A stretch of DNA of 64,000 bases from Chitinophaga pendula (GTDB lineage Bacteria > Bacteroidota > Bacteroidia > Chitinophagales > Chitinophagaceae), in NCBI RefSeq assembly GCF_020386615.1, contig NZ_CP077769.1, positions 3,782,001 to 3,846,000 on the forward strand, read 5' to 3'. The notes under the pieces are model-generated. The model was not told the DNA's origin. It saw only the letters and a list, made by a program, of their open reading frames with translations, and searched no databases. The translations under genes were made by a program, and so were the position numbers. Below, piece by piece: positions 26,166 through 35,293 of the stretch. Positions within the stretch are counted from its first letter, which is position 1. Each line of letters starts with the position of its first letter.

Positions 26166-27953
26166 TTAGTCCGCATATAGCTGGTCTATGATGTCTTTAT
26201 ACCGTTCCATGATGATGCGGCGTTTGATCTTACCGGTGGGGGTCAATTCGCCGCTTTCTGTTGTCCAGACGGACGGCACTAATGTAAACCGTTTTACCTG
26301 TTCGATATGGCTGAATTCTGGATTGAAGCCATCGATGATCTCCTGATAGCATCGGATCACTTGCGGTTGCCTGACGATATCCTGCTGGCTGGTGAAGCTG
26401 ACGTTGTGTTGCCGGCACCATGTTTCGAGCTGAGGGAATGCGGGTACGATGAGTGCGGCGGTGAATTTACGTTCGGGTCCTACTATGATGACCTGTTCTA
26501 CCAGGTTATTTTCTTTCAGTTTGTTTTCTACCGGTGCTGGTGCAACGTATTTACCGCCGGAGGTTTTGAATACTTCTTTTTTGCGATCGGTGATCTTGAG
26601 GAATCGGTCATCGACGAAGGCTCCTATATCGCCGGTATGGAACCAGCCATCTTTGATCACTTCGGCGGTGAGGTCAGGTTGCTGGTAGTATCCAACCATG
26701 ACGGTATCTCCTTTGCAGCATATCTCTCCATCTTCTGCTATCCGGACGTTGACGCCAGGAAGCAGGGGGCCTACGGTGCCGAAGCAGCGATTTTTTTCCA
26801 GGTAGCCATTGACGGCTATGACGGGGGACGTTTCGGTGAGGCCATATCCTTCCATGATGGTGATCTTTGCGGCGCTGAATATGCGGGCCAGTTTGACCTG
26901 ACAGGCGGCGCCTCCTACTACGATGGCCTGTACGTTGCCTCCGATGGCGGCTCTCCACTTGCTGAACACCAGTTTATCTGCCAATGCCATTTGTATTTTA
27001 TAGCTCCAGCTACGTGGTTTATTGATCTCATACTGTTCGGCCAGCGATACGGACCAAAAGAATATGCGGCGTTTGAGACCTTTGAGTTGCCGGCCTGTTT
27101 CCATGATCCTTTCGTATACTTTCTCCAGCAATCTTGGTACGGAGGTAAACACATAGGGTTTTACTTCCCGCAGGTTTTGTGCGATTGCTTCTATGCTTTC
27201 TGCATAGTAGATGGAGAAGTGATTGAAGAGGTATATGTAAGTGACCATTTTTTCGAATACATGATTGAGCGGCAGGAAGCTCAGGGCTCTTCTTTCTGGT
27301 GTTGGTATTTCGGCCAGTACATCTGTGGCGGACAATACGTTGCTCAATATGTTGCGATGGCTCAGCATTACCCCTTTTGGTTTTCCGGTGGTACCTGAGG
27401 TATAGATGATGGTAGCGATATCTTCGCCTTTCACTTTTGCGGCGTGGGCTGCTACTTTTTCGTGGTAGTTTGTTGTGGACGATGCCAGTATTGCGGACCA
27501 GTTGGTGACGCCTGGTACTTCGTCGTAGGTGATGATATCCAGGAGGCTGGGTACCTGTTTGGGCAGTTCTTTTACGGTGTGGTATAAGGCTTCGCTGCCG
27601 ACGAACAGGTATTTTACTTTTGCTTCGTTGAATATGTCTTCCAGTTCTTTTATGCTGGTATTGGGATAGACGGGTACCAGAATGGCGCCAGTCTGTTGGA
27701 CGGCGAGATCGGTGATGAGCCATTCGGGGCGACCGTAGCTGATGAGGGCTATTTTATCTCCTGCTGCGAGGGAACCATCCCCGGGGCCGACACCTTTGTC
27801 CAGTAATCCTGCTGCCAGTCTTGCGATCAGGTCGTGTGTTTCGGTGGTAGCATATTTGCGCCAGGTTCCTTTCTCCTTGCCTACCAGCAGATCTGTCTGT
27901 GGGTGGGCCGCTTGTATGCCAATACAATCGAATAATCTTTCTGGTGATTTCAT
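26166..27953 (-). CDS. lcfA: Long-chain fatty acid-CoA ligase
   Basis: Activates fatty acids to acyl-CoA with ATP. The 595-residue AMP-forming ligase has the P-loop TIIYTSGTTGKPKGVMLSHRN (about residue 180), LPLNHVFEK, EGYGLTETSPVIAVN, the ATP/adenylate motif GWFHTGDIGAF (about 435) and ITDRKKEVFKTSGGKYVAP. The overall length and the RLFDCIG N-terminus fit bacterial long-chain or very-long-chain enzymes of the FACL15 type. No signal peptide is present. Located in the beta-oxidation operon, it follows fadE across a hairpin-containing spacer. The symbol is given by analogy with Bacillus lcfA. Confidence 0.94.
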   Translation of the reverse strand: MKSPERLFDCIGIQAAHPQTDLLVGKEKGTWRKYATTETHDLIARLAAGLLDKGVGPGDGSLAAGDKIALISYGRPEWLITDLAVQQTGAILVPVYPNTSIKELEDIFNEAKVKYLFVGSEALYHTVKELPKQVPSLLDIITYDEVPGVTNWSAILASSTTNYHEKVAAHAAKVKGEDIATIIYTSGTTGKPKGVMLSHRNILSNVLSATDVLAEIPTPERRALSFLPLNHVFEKMVTYIYLFNHFSIYYAESIEAIAQNLREVKPYVFTSVPRLLEKVYERIMETGRQLKGLKRRIFFWSVSLAEQYEINKPRSWSYKIQMALADKLVFSKWRAAIGGNVQAIVVGGAACQVKLARIFSAAKITIMEGYGLTETSPVIAVNGYLEKNRCFGTVGPLLPGVNVRIAEDGEICCKGDTVMVGYYQQPDLTAEVIKDGWFHTGDIGAFVDDRFLKITDRKKEVFKTSGGKYVAPAPVENKLKENNLVEQVIIVGPERKFTAALIVPAFPQLETWCRQHNVSFTSQQDIVRQPQVIRCYQEIIDGFNPEFSHIEQVKRFTLVPSVWTTESGELTPTGKIKRRIIMERYKDIIDQLYAD

Positions 27954-28013
27954 AACTGTCTAAAGCGGAACACAAGGTTGTTTTGGTGCAAAAAGCGGAT
28001 GATCTTATACCGG

Positions 28014-28048
28014 TCCGGATGTACACTTATTTGGTGTGTACATCCGGA
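28014..28048 (-). promoter_or_regulatory. Perfect 13-bp stem hairpin between fadE and the acyl-CoA ligase gene
   Basis: TCCGGATGTACAC (28014-28026) and its exact complement (28036-28048) flank a 9-base loop. There is no U-tract on the minus strand. It lies in a 127-bp gap inside the operon, comparable to the hairpins after etfA and between the tube genes. Confidence 0.65.
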
Positions 28049-28080
28049 TACGGCATTTATTTCAGGAGCTACGTTACGGA

Positions 28081-29886
28081 TCAGAAGCAGTATTTGTTTT
28101 CTTCGATCAGTTTGGCAGCGATGTTTCTGCGAGCAGCGGTGGTATTGATATCTGCTGTTTTAGTGTATCGTTTGAGGCCCATGAGCATCATTCTTCTTTC
28201 GTCGCCTTCTCCGAAGGTGTTGATGGCATTTTTGCCGGAGATGAAGATACGTTCTGCGGCATCGTTGATGTATACTCGCATGATATCGAGCTGGTGGCTG
28301 CAGGCGGCTTCGCCTTTGATGCCTACTAATTTTTCGACGCGGAGCAGTACGGATTCTGAGGCATAGAGTTCGATGAGCATATCTGCGAGGCAGGTGAGTA
28401 CTTCCTGTTCTTTGCTGAGTTCCATCATCAGTTTTTGTACGGCAGCGCCGGCAGTCATGAGGATGGCTTTTTTGAAGTTAGCGATATATTTTTTCTCTGC
28501 GGCGAACAGTTCTTCTTCGCCCGGTGCGCCGAAGTCTGGTATAGCCATGAGGTCCCCCATTACTTTTTGTGCGGGGCCCATTAGGTCGAGTTCCCCTTTC
28601 ATGGCACGTTTGAGCATCATGTCGACGGTGAGCATGCGATTGATCTCATTGGTACCTTCGAAGATGCGGTTGATACGGGCATCGCGGTAGGCGCGGTCCA
28701 TGGGAGCTTCTGCGCTATACCCCATACCACCATATATCTGTACGCCTTCGTCTACTACATAGTCGAGTACTTCTGAAGCATGTACTTTGATGATGGCAGC
28801 TTCGATGGCGAATTGTTCGGTGCCTTTGAGTTTAGCTTTAGCGGCGTCCATTCCGGATTCGATAAATGCGTGGGTAGCATCTTCGATATTTTGGCTGGCG
28901 CGATAAGTGGCAGCTTCTGTCACGTAGGTGCGGATGGCCTGTTCTGCCAGTTTATAGCGGATTGCGCCATATTTGCTGATAGGGCGGCCGAACTGTTCGC
29001 GTTCGTTAGCGTAGTTAACGGATTTGGTGATGATTTCTTTGGAGGCGCCGAAGGTAGCCCCCCCCAGTTTGATACGACCGAGGTTGAGGATGTTTACGGC
29101 GATTTTGAAACCATTCTGGCGATCGGACAGGAGGTTTTCTACCGGCACTTTGCAATCATTGAAGAACACTTGGCGGGTGGAGCTACCTTTGATTCCCATT
29201 TTATGTTCTTCGGTATTGAGGGAGAGGCCTTCGAAGCCTTTTTCGACGATGAAAGCGCTAAGGTTTTCGTCGTCATCTATTTTGGCGAATACGGTAAATA
29301 CGTCTGCGAATCCGGCGTTTGTGATCCACATTTTCTGTCCATTGAGGAGGTAGTGTTTTCCATCTTCGGACAGTTTGGCTTTTGTTTTACCGGAGTTAGC
29401 GTCGGAGCCGGCGCCCGGTTCGGTGAGGCAGTAAGCGCCTTTCCATTCTCCGGAGGCCAGTTTAGGGATATATTTAGCTTTTTGTTCTTCGTTGCCGTAG
29501 TAGAGGATGGGTAGAGTGCCGATGCCGGTGTGTGCGGAGAAGGCAACGGCGAATGATCCGGCGGCGCCAATTTTTTCTGTTACGAGCATGGAGGTGGTAA
29601 AGTCTTTACCGAAGCCGCCATATTCTTCTGGGATGGAGATTCCGAGTAGGCCCAGTTCGCCTGCTTTTTCCATGAGGCTGGGTACGAGGCCCTCTTCCTG
29701 GTTATCGATACGATCTGTATTGGGGAATATATGTTGCTGGAGGAAGTTAGTACAAGTTTCAGCGATCATGATCTGTTCTTCATTCCATTCTTCGGGGATG
29801 AAGATGTCTTGTGCTGCGGTATCTCTGATGAGGAATTCTCCGCCTTTGATGCTTTGGGTTTTTGTATTTGTATTTGCCGTGGTCAT
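28081..29886 (-). CDS. fadE: Acyl-CoA dehydrogenase with C-terminal extension (FadE-like)
   Basis: First oxidation of beta-oxidation, donating electrons to ETF. The 601 residues exceed the standard approximately 380 of short/medium-chain enzymes; the first approximately 400 hold the catalytic core and the remaining approximately 200 form the extra helical domain of very-long-chain and Bacillus FadE-type enzymes. Motifs: AYCLTEPGAGSDANSGKTKA (about 165), KMWITNAGFADVFTVFAK, YGGMGYSAEAPMDRAYRDAR and INRIFEGTNEINRM containing the catalytic base. Length and order match the FadE of the fadNAE operon. Confidence 0.95.
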   Translation of the reverse strand: MTTANTNTKTQSIKGGEFLIRDTAAQDIFIPEEWNEEQIMIAETCTNFLQQHIFPNTDRIDNQEEGLVPSLMEKAGELGLLGISIPEEYGGFGKDFTTSMLVTEKIGAAGSFAVAFSAHTGIGTLPILYYGNEEQKAKYIPKLASGEWKGAYCLTEPGAGSDANSGKTKAKLSEDGKHYLLNGQKMWITNAGFADVFTVFAKIDDDENLSAFIVEKGFEGLSLNTEEHKMGIKGSSTRQVFFNDCKVPVENLLSDRQNGFKIAVNILNLGRIKLGGATFGASKEIITKSVNYANEREQFGRPISKYGAIRYKLAEQAIRTYVTEAATYRASQNIEDATHAFIESGMDAAKAKLKGTEQFAIEAAIIKVHASEVLDYVVDEGVQIYGGMGYSAEAPMDRAYRDARINRIFEGTNEINRMLTVDMMLKRAMKGELDLMGPAQKVMGDLMAIPDFGAPGEEELFAAEKKYIANFKKAILMTAGAAVQKLMMELSKEQEVLTCLADMLIELYASESVLLRVEKLVGIKGEAACSHQLDIMRVYINDAAERIFISGKNAINTFGEGDERRMMLMGLKRYTKTADINTTAARRNIAAKLIEENKYCF

Positions 29887-29907
29887 ATCAGTAATATTTT
29901 TTAACGC

Positions 29908-31086
29908 TTAAGATAATAGTTCGAAGATGCCTGCGGCCCCTTGTCCGTTTCCTACGCACATGGTGACCATACCATATTTTTTATTCCGTCTTTTGAGTTC
30001 GTTGAGTATCTGTACGGAAAGTTTGGCGCCGGAGCATCCCAGTGGGTGTCCGAGGGCGATGGCACCGCCATTAACGTTGATGATATCGGTGTTGAGTTTG
30101 AGTTCGCGTATTACGGCGAGTGACTGGGAAGCGAATGCTTCGTTGAGTTCTATGAGGTCGATATCTTCTTGTTTGAGGCCTGCGAGTTTTAGTGCTTTAG
30201 GGATGGCTACGATGGGGCCAATGCCCATGATGCGCGGTGGTACGCCTGCGGCGGCGTAGCTAACGAACCGGGCGATGGGTGTGAGGTTGTTGGCTTTGAG
30301 GAATTCTTCGCTAACGACCATTACGAATGCGGCTCCATCGCTGGTTTGGGAGGAGTTACCGGCGGTTACTACTCCTTTGGCGTCGAATACGGGTTTTAGT
30401 TTGGCCAGTGCTTCGAGGGAGGTATCGGCTCTGGGGCCTTCGTCGGTATCTACGATGAACTCTCTTTTTTTCCGTTTACCATTTCCGTCGATGTATGTTT
30501 CTGTGACGGTTACGGGTACGATATCATCTTTGAAGCGGCCTTCTTTGATGGCGGCGAGTGCTTTCTGATGGGAGTTAAAGGCGAATTGGTCCTGGTCTTC
30601 GCGGCTTACGTTATATTCCCTGGCGACAGCTTCGGCGGTGAGGCCCATTCCCCAGTAGTAATCGGGGTTGGTGAGTGCGATGTCGGCGTTGGGTACGATT
30701 CGCCAGCCCCCCATGGGGATCATGCTCATGTTTTCTACGCCACCGGCGATGATACAATTGCTGATGCCGGCATGTATTTTGGAGGCGGCGATGGCGATGG
30801 TTTCGAGGCCGGAAGCGCAGTATCTGTTGACGGTCATGCCTGGTACCTTGTCGGTATCGAGGGCGATGAGGGAGATCAGGCGGCCGATATTGAGGCCTTG
30901 TTCGGCTTCGGGAGTGGCGTTTCCTACGATCACATCGTCTATCTGGTCTTTATCTACCTGAGGGACGGATGCCATGAGATGTTTTATGACATCTGCTGAT
31001 AATGTATCGGGGCGGGTGAATCGAAAGCCACCACGAGGGGCTTTACCGATGGCGCTACGATAGGCAGCTACTATATATGCATTCAT
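29908..31086 (-). CDS. fadA: Acetyl-CoA C-acyltransferase (3-ketoacyl-CoA thiolase)
   Basis: Thiolytic cleavage of 3-ketoacyl-CoA to acetyl-CoA and a shortened acyl-CoA. The 392 residues are standard. Active-site residues are all present: Cys90 in [13 protein letters not shown], His347 in [16 protein letters not shown] and Cys377 in [14 protein letters not shown]. It directly follows fadN (17 bp), and together these two form the beta-oxidation multienzyme complex in homologous systems. No truncation is visible. Confidence 0.97.
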   Translation of the reverse strand: MNAYIVAAYRSAIGKAPRGGFRFTRPDTLSADVIKHLMASVPQVDKDQIDDVIVGNATPEAEQGLNIGRLISLIALDTDKVPGMTVNRYCASGLETIAIAASKIHAGISNCIIAGGVENMSMIPMGGWRIVPNADIALTNPDYYWGMGLTAEAVAREYNVSREDQDQFAFNSHQKALAAIKEGRFKDDIVPVTVTETYIDGNGKRKKREFIVDTDEGPRADTSLEALAKLKPVFDAKGVVTAGNSSQTSDGAAFVMVVSEEFLKANNLTPIARFVSYAAAGVPPRIMGIGPIVAIPKALKLAGLKQEDIDLIELNEAFASQSLAVIRELKLNTDIINVNGGAIALGHPLGCSGAKLSVQILNELKRRNKKYGMVTMCVGNGQGAAGIFELLS

Positions 31087-31103
31087 GATCTTTTTCTTTT
31101 TTA

Positions 31104-33479
31104 TTAGTTCCTTAATACTTTTCCTCCGGTCAGTATCGACTGCATGCGTTCCATGCTTTTTCTTTCCATGGTGAGGGAAAGGAAGGCTTCGCGTTCGAGG
31201 TCGAGCAGGTATTGTTCGCTGACCTGTGTTGGTTGGGAGAGGTCTCCGCCGGCGAGGACGAAAGCTAGTTTCTGGGAGATCTTCACGTCATGTTCGCTGA
31301 TATAGTGGCCGCTGAACATGGTGTTAGCACCGATATATCCGAGGCCAAGCGCCTGTTTGCCCAGGACGCGGATGTCGGTACGTTGTACTGGTTTGGTATA
31401 TCCGGCATCTGCCAGCAGGAGGCATTGTTCTTTTGCTTCTGCGAGGAGGCGGTTGCGAGAAATTACTACCAGGTCTTTTCCTTTGCGGAGGTATCCGTAT
31501 TCGAGTGCTTCGTAGGCGGAGGTGGATACTTTGGCTTGGCCGATGGTGAGGAAACGTTCGCGGAACTTATTCAATTCGATATCGCCTTCGTTGAGTTCGT
31601 CAGAGAGGCGCAAGGCGAATTCTTTGGAGCCGCCGCCGCCGGGGATGAGGCCTACGCCGAATTCTACCAGTCCCATATACAGTTCTGCATGAGCGACTAC
31701 TTTGTCGGCATGCATACACAGTTCGCAGCCACCGCCGAGGGCCATGCCGTGAGGGGCGGCTACTACGGGGATGGCGGAGTAGCGGATGCGCATCATGGTG
31801 TTCTGGAATGCGCGGATGACCATGTTAAGTTCATCGTATTCCTGTTCGATTGCCATCATGAGGATCATGCCTACGTTGGCGCCTGCGGAGAAGTTAGCTG
31901 CTTCGTTTGATATTACGAGGCCGCGGTAGTTTTTCTCGGCGAGGTCGATGGCTTTGTTGATGCCTTCGATGACTTCGCCGCCGATGGCGTTCATTTTAGT
32001 ATGGAATTCGAGGTTAAGGATACCATCTCCGAGGTCGGTGATGGTGGTGCCGCTGTTTTTCCATACGGTATGTGTCGGGCGGATATTATCGAGGAGGATG
32101 AAGGATTCGGTTCCTGGGATGATCTTGTAGGTTTTCTCCTTTATGTCGTAGTAGCGTCGGTGGCCATCTTCTACTTTATAGAAGGAGGTGGCGCCGCTTT
32201 CGAGCATGTCGTATACCCATTGGGCAGGTTTGTTGCCTGCTTCTTCCATGGCTTTTACGGTTTTTTCTACGCCGAGGGCGTCCCAGGATTCGAAGGGCCC
32301 CAGTTCCCAACCGAAGCCGGCGGTGATGGCGGCATCGATTTTATACAGTTCATCTGCGATTTCGGGGATACGGTTGCTGGCGTATGCGAATAGCGGGAAG
32401 AAGGTAGCGCGATAGAATTCGCCGGCGCGATCGTTTGCTGCGATGAGCATGCGAAGGCGTTCGGGGAGGTTACTGATCGGTTTGGTCGCTTCGAGGGCGG
32501 CAAATTTTACTTTCTGGGAAGGTTTGTATTCCAGTGTTTTTAGGTCGAGGGCATGGAATTCATTTTTGCCATCGACTTTTACTTTTTTGTAGAAGCCCTG
32601 TTCTGTTTTGCTACCCAGCCATTTGTTTTCTACCATTTTATTAACGAAGCTGGGTATCTGGAAGAGGTCGCGAGCTTCGTCAGCGGGTGCGTTTTCGGCT
32701 ACGCCATTGGCTACGTGTACCATTGTATCGAGGCCTACGACATCGTTGGTGCGGAAGGTAGCAGATTTGGGGTGGCCGATCACGGGACCGGTCAGTTTAT
32801 CTACTTCTTCTACGGTATAATTATTTTTATCCACGAAGTGGAGGAGTTGCATGATGCTGAACACGCCGATACGGTTGCCGATGAAGGCGGGGGTATCTTT
32901 GGCGAGTACGGTTGTTTTGCCCAGGTATTTTTCTCCGTAGTGCATGAGGAAGTCGATCACTTCGGGATCGGTTTCTTTGGTACTGATGATCTCCAGGAGC
33001 CGGAGGTACCGAGGAGGGTTGAAGAAGTGGGTACCGCAGAAATGTTTGCGGAAGTCTTCGCTTCTGCCCTCGCTCATGAGGTGGATGGGGATACCGGAGG
33101 TGTTGGAGGTGATGAGGGTACCTGGTTTGCGGAATTGTTCTACTTTTTCGAATACCTGCTGTTTGATATCCAGGCGTTCCACTACTACTTCAATTACCCA
33201 GTCGCAGGAAGCGATGGCGGGCAGATCATCTTCGAAGTTGCCGGTGGTGATCAGCCTGGCGAAGGATTTGAGGTAGATGGGGGAAGGGTTGGATTTCAAT
33301 GCGAAGGCCAGCGCATCATTTACGATCTTGTTCCTGGCTTTTTTATCTCCTGCAGGAGCATCTTTCGGTACGATATCGAGCAGTAGTACTTCCACGCCAA
33401 TGTTGGCAAAGTGGCAAGCGATGCGACTGCCCATTACACCCGAACCGAGTACGGCTACCTTTTTGATGGTTCTTTTCAT
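31104..33479 (-). CDS. fadN: 3-hydroxyacyl-CoA dehydrogenase/enoyl-CoA hydratase fusion (FadN type)
   Basis: Second and third steps of beta-oxidation. The 791-residue protein starts with an NAD-binding VAVLGSGVMGSRIACHFAN, has FNPPRYLRLLEIISTKET and GNRIGVFSIMQLLHFVD in the dehydrogenase part (about 1-450), then an enoyl-CoA hydratase domain at the C-terminus with MALGGGCELCMHADKVVAH and LIPGGGGSKEF (about 590-640). Dehydrogenase first and hydratase last is the reverse of Escherichia coli FadB and matches Bacillus FadN, including length. It is the first catabolic gene after the TetR-type regulator. Confidence 0.95.
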   Translation of the reverse strand: MKRTIKKVAVLGSGVMGSRIACHFANIGVEVLLLDIVPKDAPAGDKKARNKIVNDALAFALKSNPSPIYLKSFARLITTGNFEDDLPAIASCDWVIEVVVERLDIKQQVFEKVEQFRKPGTLITSNTSGIPIHLMSEGRSEDFRKHFCGTHFFNPPRYLRLLEIISTKETDPEVIDFLMHYGEKYLGKTTVLAKDTPAFIGNRIGVFSIMQLLHFVDKNNYTVEEVDKLTGPVIGHPKSATFRTNDVVGLDTMVHVANGVAENAPADEARDLFQIPSFVNKMVENKWLGSKTEQGFYKKVKVDGKNEFHALDLKTLEYKPSQKVKFAALEATKPISNLPERLRMLIAANDRAGEFYRATFFPLFAYASNRIPEIADELYKIDAAITAGFGWELGPFESWDALGVEKTVKAMEEAGNKPAQWVYDMLESGATSFYKVEDGHRRYYDIKEKTYKIIPGTESFILLDNIRPTHTVWKNSGTTITDLGDGILNLEFHTKMNAIGGEVIEGINKAIDLAEKNYRGLVISNEAANFSAGANVGMILMMAIEQEYDELNMVIRAFQNTMMRIRYSAIPVVAAPHGMALGGGCELCMHADKVVAHAELYMGLVEFGVGLIPGGGGSKEFALRLSDELNEGDIELNKFRERFLTIGQAKVSTSAYEALEYGYLRKGKDLVVISRNRLLAEAKEQCLLLADAGYTKPVQRTDIRVLGKQALGLGYIGANTMFSGHYISEHDVKISQKLAFVLAGGDLSQPTQVSEQYLLDLEREAFLSLTMERKSMERMQSILTGGKVLRN

Positions 33480-33538
33480 AACTTGATCAGGTCAATGTTT
33501 TTAATTATATGCTTAATATGATACGTTGATTGCTATGT

Positions 33539-34171
33539 TTAGTCATTTGTTTTGACCGCTGATTTCCGGCGGATCTTTTTTCCTGCCGGTGTGGGCGGGG
33601 GTGCTGCGGGGTTGAGTGCGATGTTTTCCCAGCAGGTATTGACCAGTTGTTGCCTATTGGTGTGTTTGGTCAGGTCAGTTTTGCGTGCGAGGTGGAATTT
33701 CATCATCATTTCGAGGGGACCGTATACCATTGCTACGAGTAATGCTTCGGGGAGGTCTTTTACCTCTTTCAGTCTGATTGCGTCGCGGACCATTTGGTAG
33801 ATGGGTTCCAGGATGATAAAATTTTCCTGTTGTGTTTCTTTAAATATTAAGGGTGAGTAAGTATACTGTTCGATGAAGCTAAAGCCATCAGGGTCGTCGA
33901 GATAGAATCCGACGGCGTTGTTCATCATCTCGAAGAAATTTTCGCGGAAGGCTCGTTCCGGGTTATATCCTTTGAGTACATGTGCGTTGAAGTCGGATAC
34001 GACCATTTGGTATAAAGCGTTAATGAGTTCTTCTTTTCCTTTGAAATGAACATATATGGTGCCAGCAGCTACGTCGGCTTCCTGGGCGATATTTTTCATA
34101 TTAAGATGATAGAAGCCACCGCGGTTCACCAGTTTCAGTACACTTTTTAAAATCGCTTCCTTTTTGTTCAT
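33539..34171 (-). CDS. fadR: TetR-family fatty-acid regulator (FadR-like)
   Basis: This 210-residue protein has an N-terminal TetR helix-turn-helix (about 20-50: MKNIAQEADVAAGTIYVHF, KGKEELINALY) and a less conserved ligand-binding domain. It heads the fadN-fadA-fadE-lcfA-etfBA unit, 59 bp upstream of fadN. The perfect palindrome at 34194-34205 lies directly upstream, consistent with autorepression relieved by long-chain acyl-CoA, as known for Bacillus FadR. The C-terminus is Lys/Arg/Pro-rich. Ligand and target assignment are inferred from context. Confidence 0.85.
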   Translation of the reverse strand: MNKKEAILKSVLKLVNRGGFYHLNMKNIAQEADVAAGTIYVHFKGKEELINALYQMVVSDFNAHVLKGYNPERAFRENFFEMMNNAVGFYLDDPDGFSFIEQYTYSPLIFKETQQENFIILEPIYQMVRDAIRLKEVKDLPEALLVAMVYGPLEMMMKFHLARKTDLTKHTNRQQLVNTCWENIALNPAAPPPTPAGKKIRRKSAVKTND

Positions 34172-34193
34172 GCTTCTAAATTAAGGAAAATGA

Positions 34194-34205
34194 ATGAACG
34201 TTCAT
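34194..34205. promoter_or_regulatory. FadR-box-like palindrome upstream of fadR
   Basis: A perfect 12-bp palindrome ATGAACGTTCAT, extended on the left to TGAATGAACGTTCATA, lies 22-34 bp before the fadR start. The half-site TGAATGA agrees with the published Bacillus FadR operator consensus TGAATGAnTAnTCATTCA, although the central bases differ. On the minus strand, TAAATTGG (34207-34214) resembles a -7 element next to it, so a bound repressor would cover the transcription start. Confidence 0.7.
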
Positions 34206-34387
34206 ACCAATTTATGTTTTTTTTAAGATTTGGGGGGGATGAGGGGGGACTGCTACTTATTTTCATACCGGCTTGTCCAATTTAGCTTTTACAACCGAAT
34301 CGACCGGACGCGCGTATTTTTGAGCAGGACGACCACCTTCATTGCCTGGCGCTTAGTTGTTTGTTTTACCTATCAACCCCTAAAGTC

Positions 34388-35293
34388 ATGTCACAGTCTA
34401 TCCGCACTCCATGGCTGTACTATTTGCAGAGAGAGGTACAGTTAACCTGGTTATTTATTTACCGGGATCTTTCCACGACGTTATTACCCGGGCTTGTACT
34501 GGTATTGTTGTCGTGGCAGGACAGCGGCCGGTCGTTGGCCTTGTTGCCTTTGTATTTATGTGGTACGCTGCTCCATATGGGGTTGTCGTTGTATACTTTT
34601 TGTTTGTCGAACCAGGTTCATTCTGTGGAGGAGGACCGGTTAAACAAGCCAGACCGGCCTTTGCCATCGGGGTTGATCTGTGTGCGGGGGATGTACCGGC
34701 GGCAGGTGGTGGGTAACCTGCTGTATTTGTTGGTGGGTGTAGTATTGGGGGTATTGTGGTTTACGATAGCGTGGCAGGTGATCACGTATTGTCTAAATAA
34801 TATGGGTTGGAGCCAGCACTGGGCGACGAAGAACCTGTTGGGGATGAGTCTGGGGGCATTTGTGCTGGACTGTGCGCAGTGGCAGATCGTGCAGCGGTTG
34901 TCGTCTCCTGTATGGCTTTATATTGCTACGTTTTGTATCTGGCAGGGGATTTCTTTCCAGGTGCAGGATCTGCGGGACCAGGAAGGGGACCGGCTGTTGC
35001 ATCGCAGGACGTTGCCGATAGTGGTGGGCGATCCGGCGGCGCGGTTGATGCTGGGTATTCATTTTTGTTTGTTCTCTCCTCTCCTATTCCTGCTGGTAAT
35101 GTATACCAATGCTTCTTTGCATGAGTTATCGGGCAGCGTGACGGGGATGTGCATCCTGGTGGCGGAGTTGTTGTTAAACTGGCTGGTTGCCTTCCGGATA
35201 TGGTGGTACCGGCATCCGGCGGCGGATCACAAGACATACCAGGTATTTACGTGGCTGGCATGTTTCAACCTTTTGATCATTGCTTTTATCTGA
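34388..35293 (+). CDS. UbiA-superfamily membrane prenyltransferase-like protein with degenerate first motif
   Basis: The protein has 301 residues from ATG 34388 (MSQSIRTPW); a TTG-initiated extension to 34361 is less likely. It has about eight hydrophobic helices. The second UbiA motif is intact: DLRDQEGDRLLHRRTLP with Asp194, Asp197 and Asp201. The first motif, normally NDxxDxxxD, reads NQVHSVEED (75-83), so two of three metal-binding aspartates are missing while the RLNKPDRPLPSG context is kept. Classical members attach prenyl chains to aromatic acceptors; some UbiA relatives cyclise terpenes or lack activity. The acceptor and product are unknown. Its stop overlaps the convergent kinase gene by 8 bp. 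Confidence 0.75.
   Translation: MSQSIRTPWLYYLQREVQLTWLFIYRDLSTTLLPGLVLVLLSWQDSGRSLALLPLYLCGTLLHMGLSLYTFCLSNQVHSVEEDRLNKPDRPLPSGLICVRGMYRRQVVGNLLYLLVGVVLGVLWFTIAWQVITYCLNNMGWSQHWATKNLLGMSLGAFVLDCAQWQIVQRLSSPVWLYIATFCIWQGISFQVQDLRDQEGDRLLHRRTLPIVVGDPAARLMLGIHFCLFSPLLFLLVMYTNASLHELSGSVTGMCILVAELLLNWLVAFRIWWYRHPAADHKTYQVFTWLACFNLLIIAFI

Noticed and set aside
26307..27398. A 363-codon open frame on the plus strand over the acyl-CoA ligase gene
   Set aside because: It is antisense to a gene with all ligase motifs, and its translation is rich in Phe, Tyr and Asp with no family pattern; a codon-bias shadow.
32553..33386. A 277-codon open frame on the plus strand over fadN
   Set aside because: It is antisense to the conserved NAD-binding half of FadN and low in recognisable composition; a shadow.
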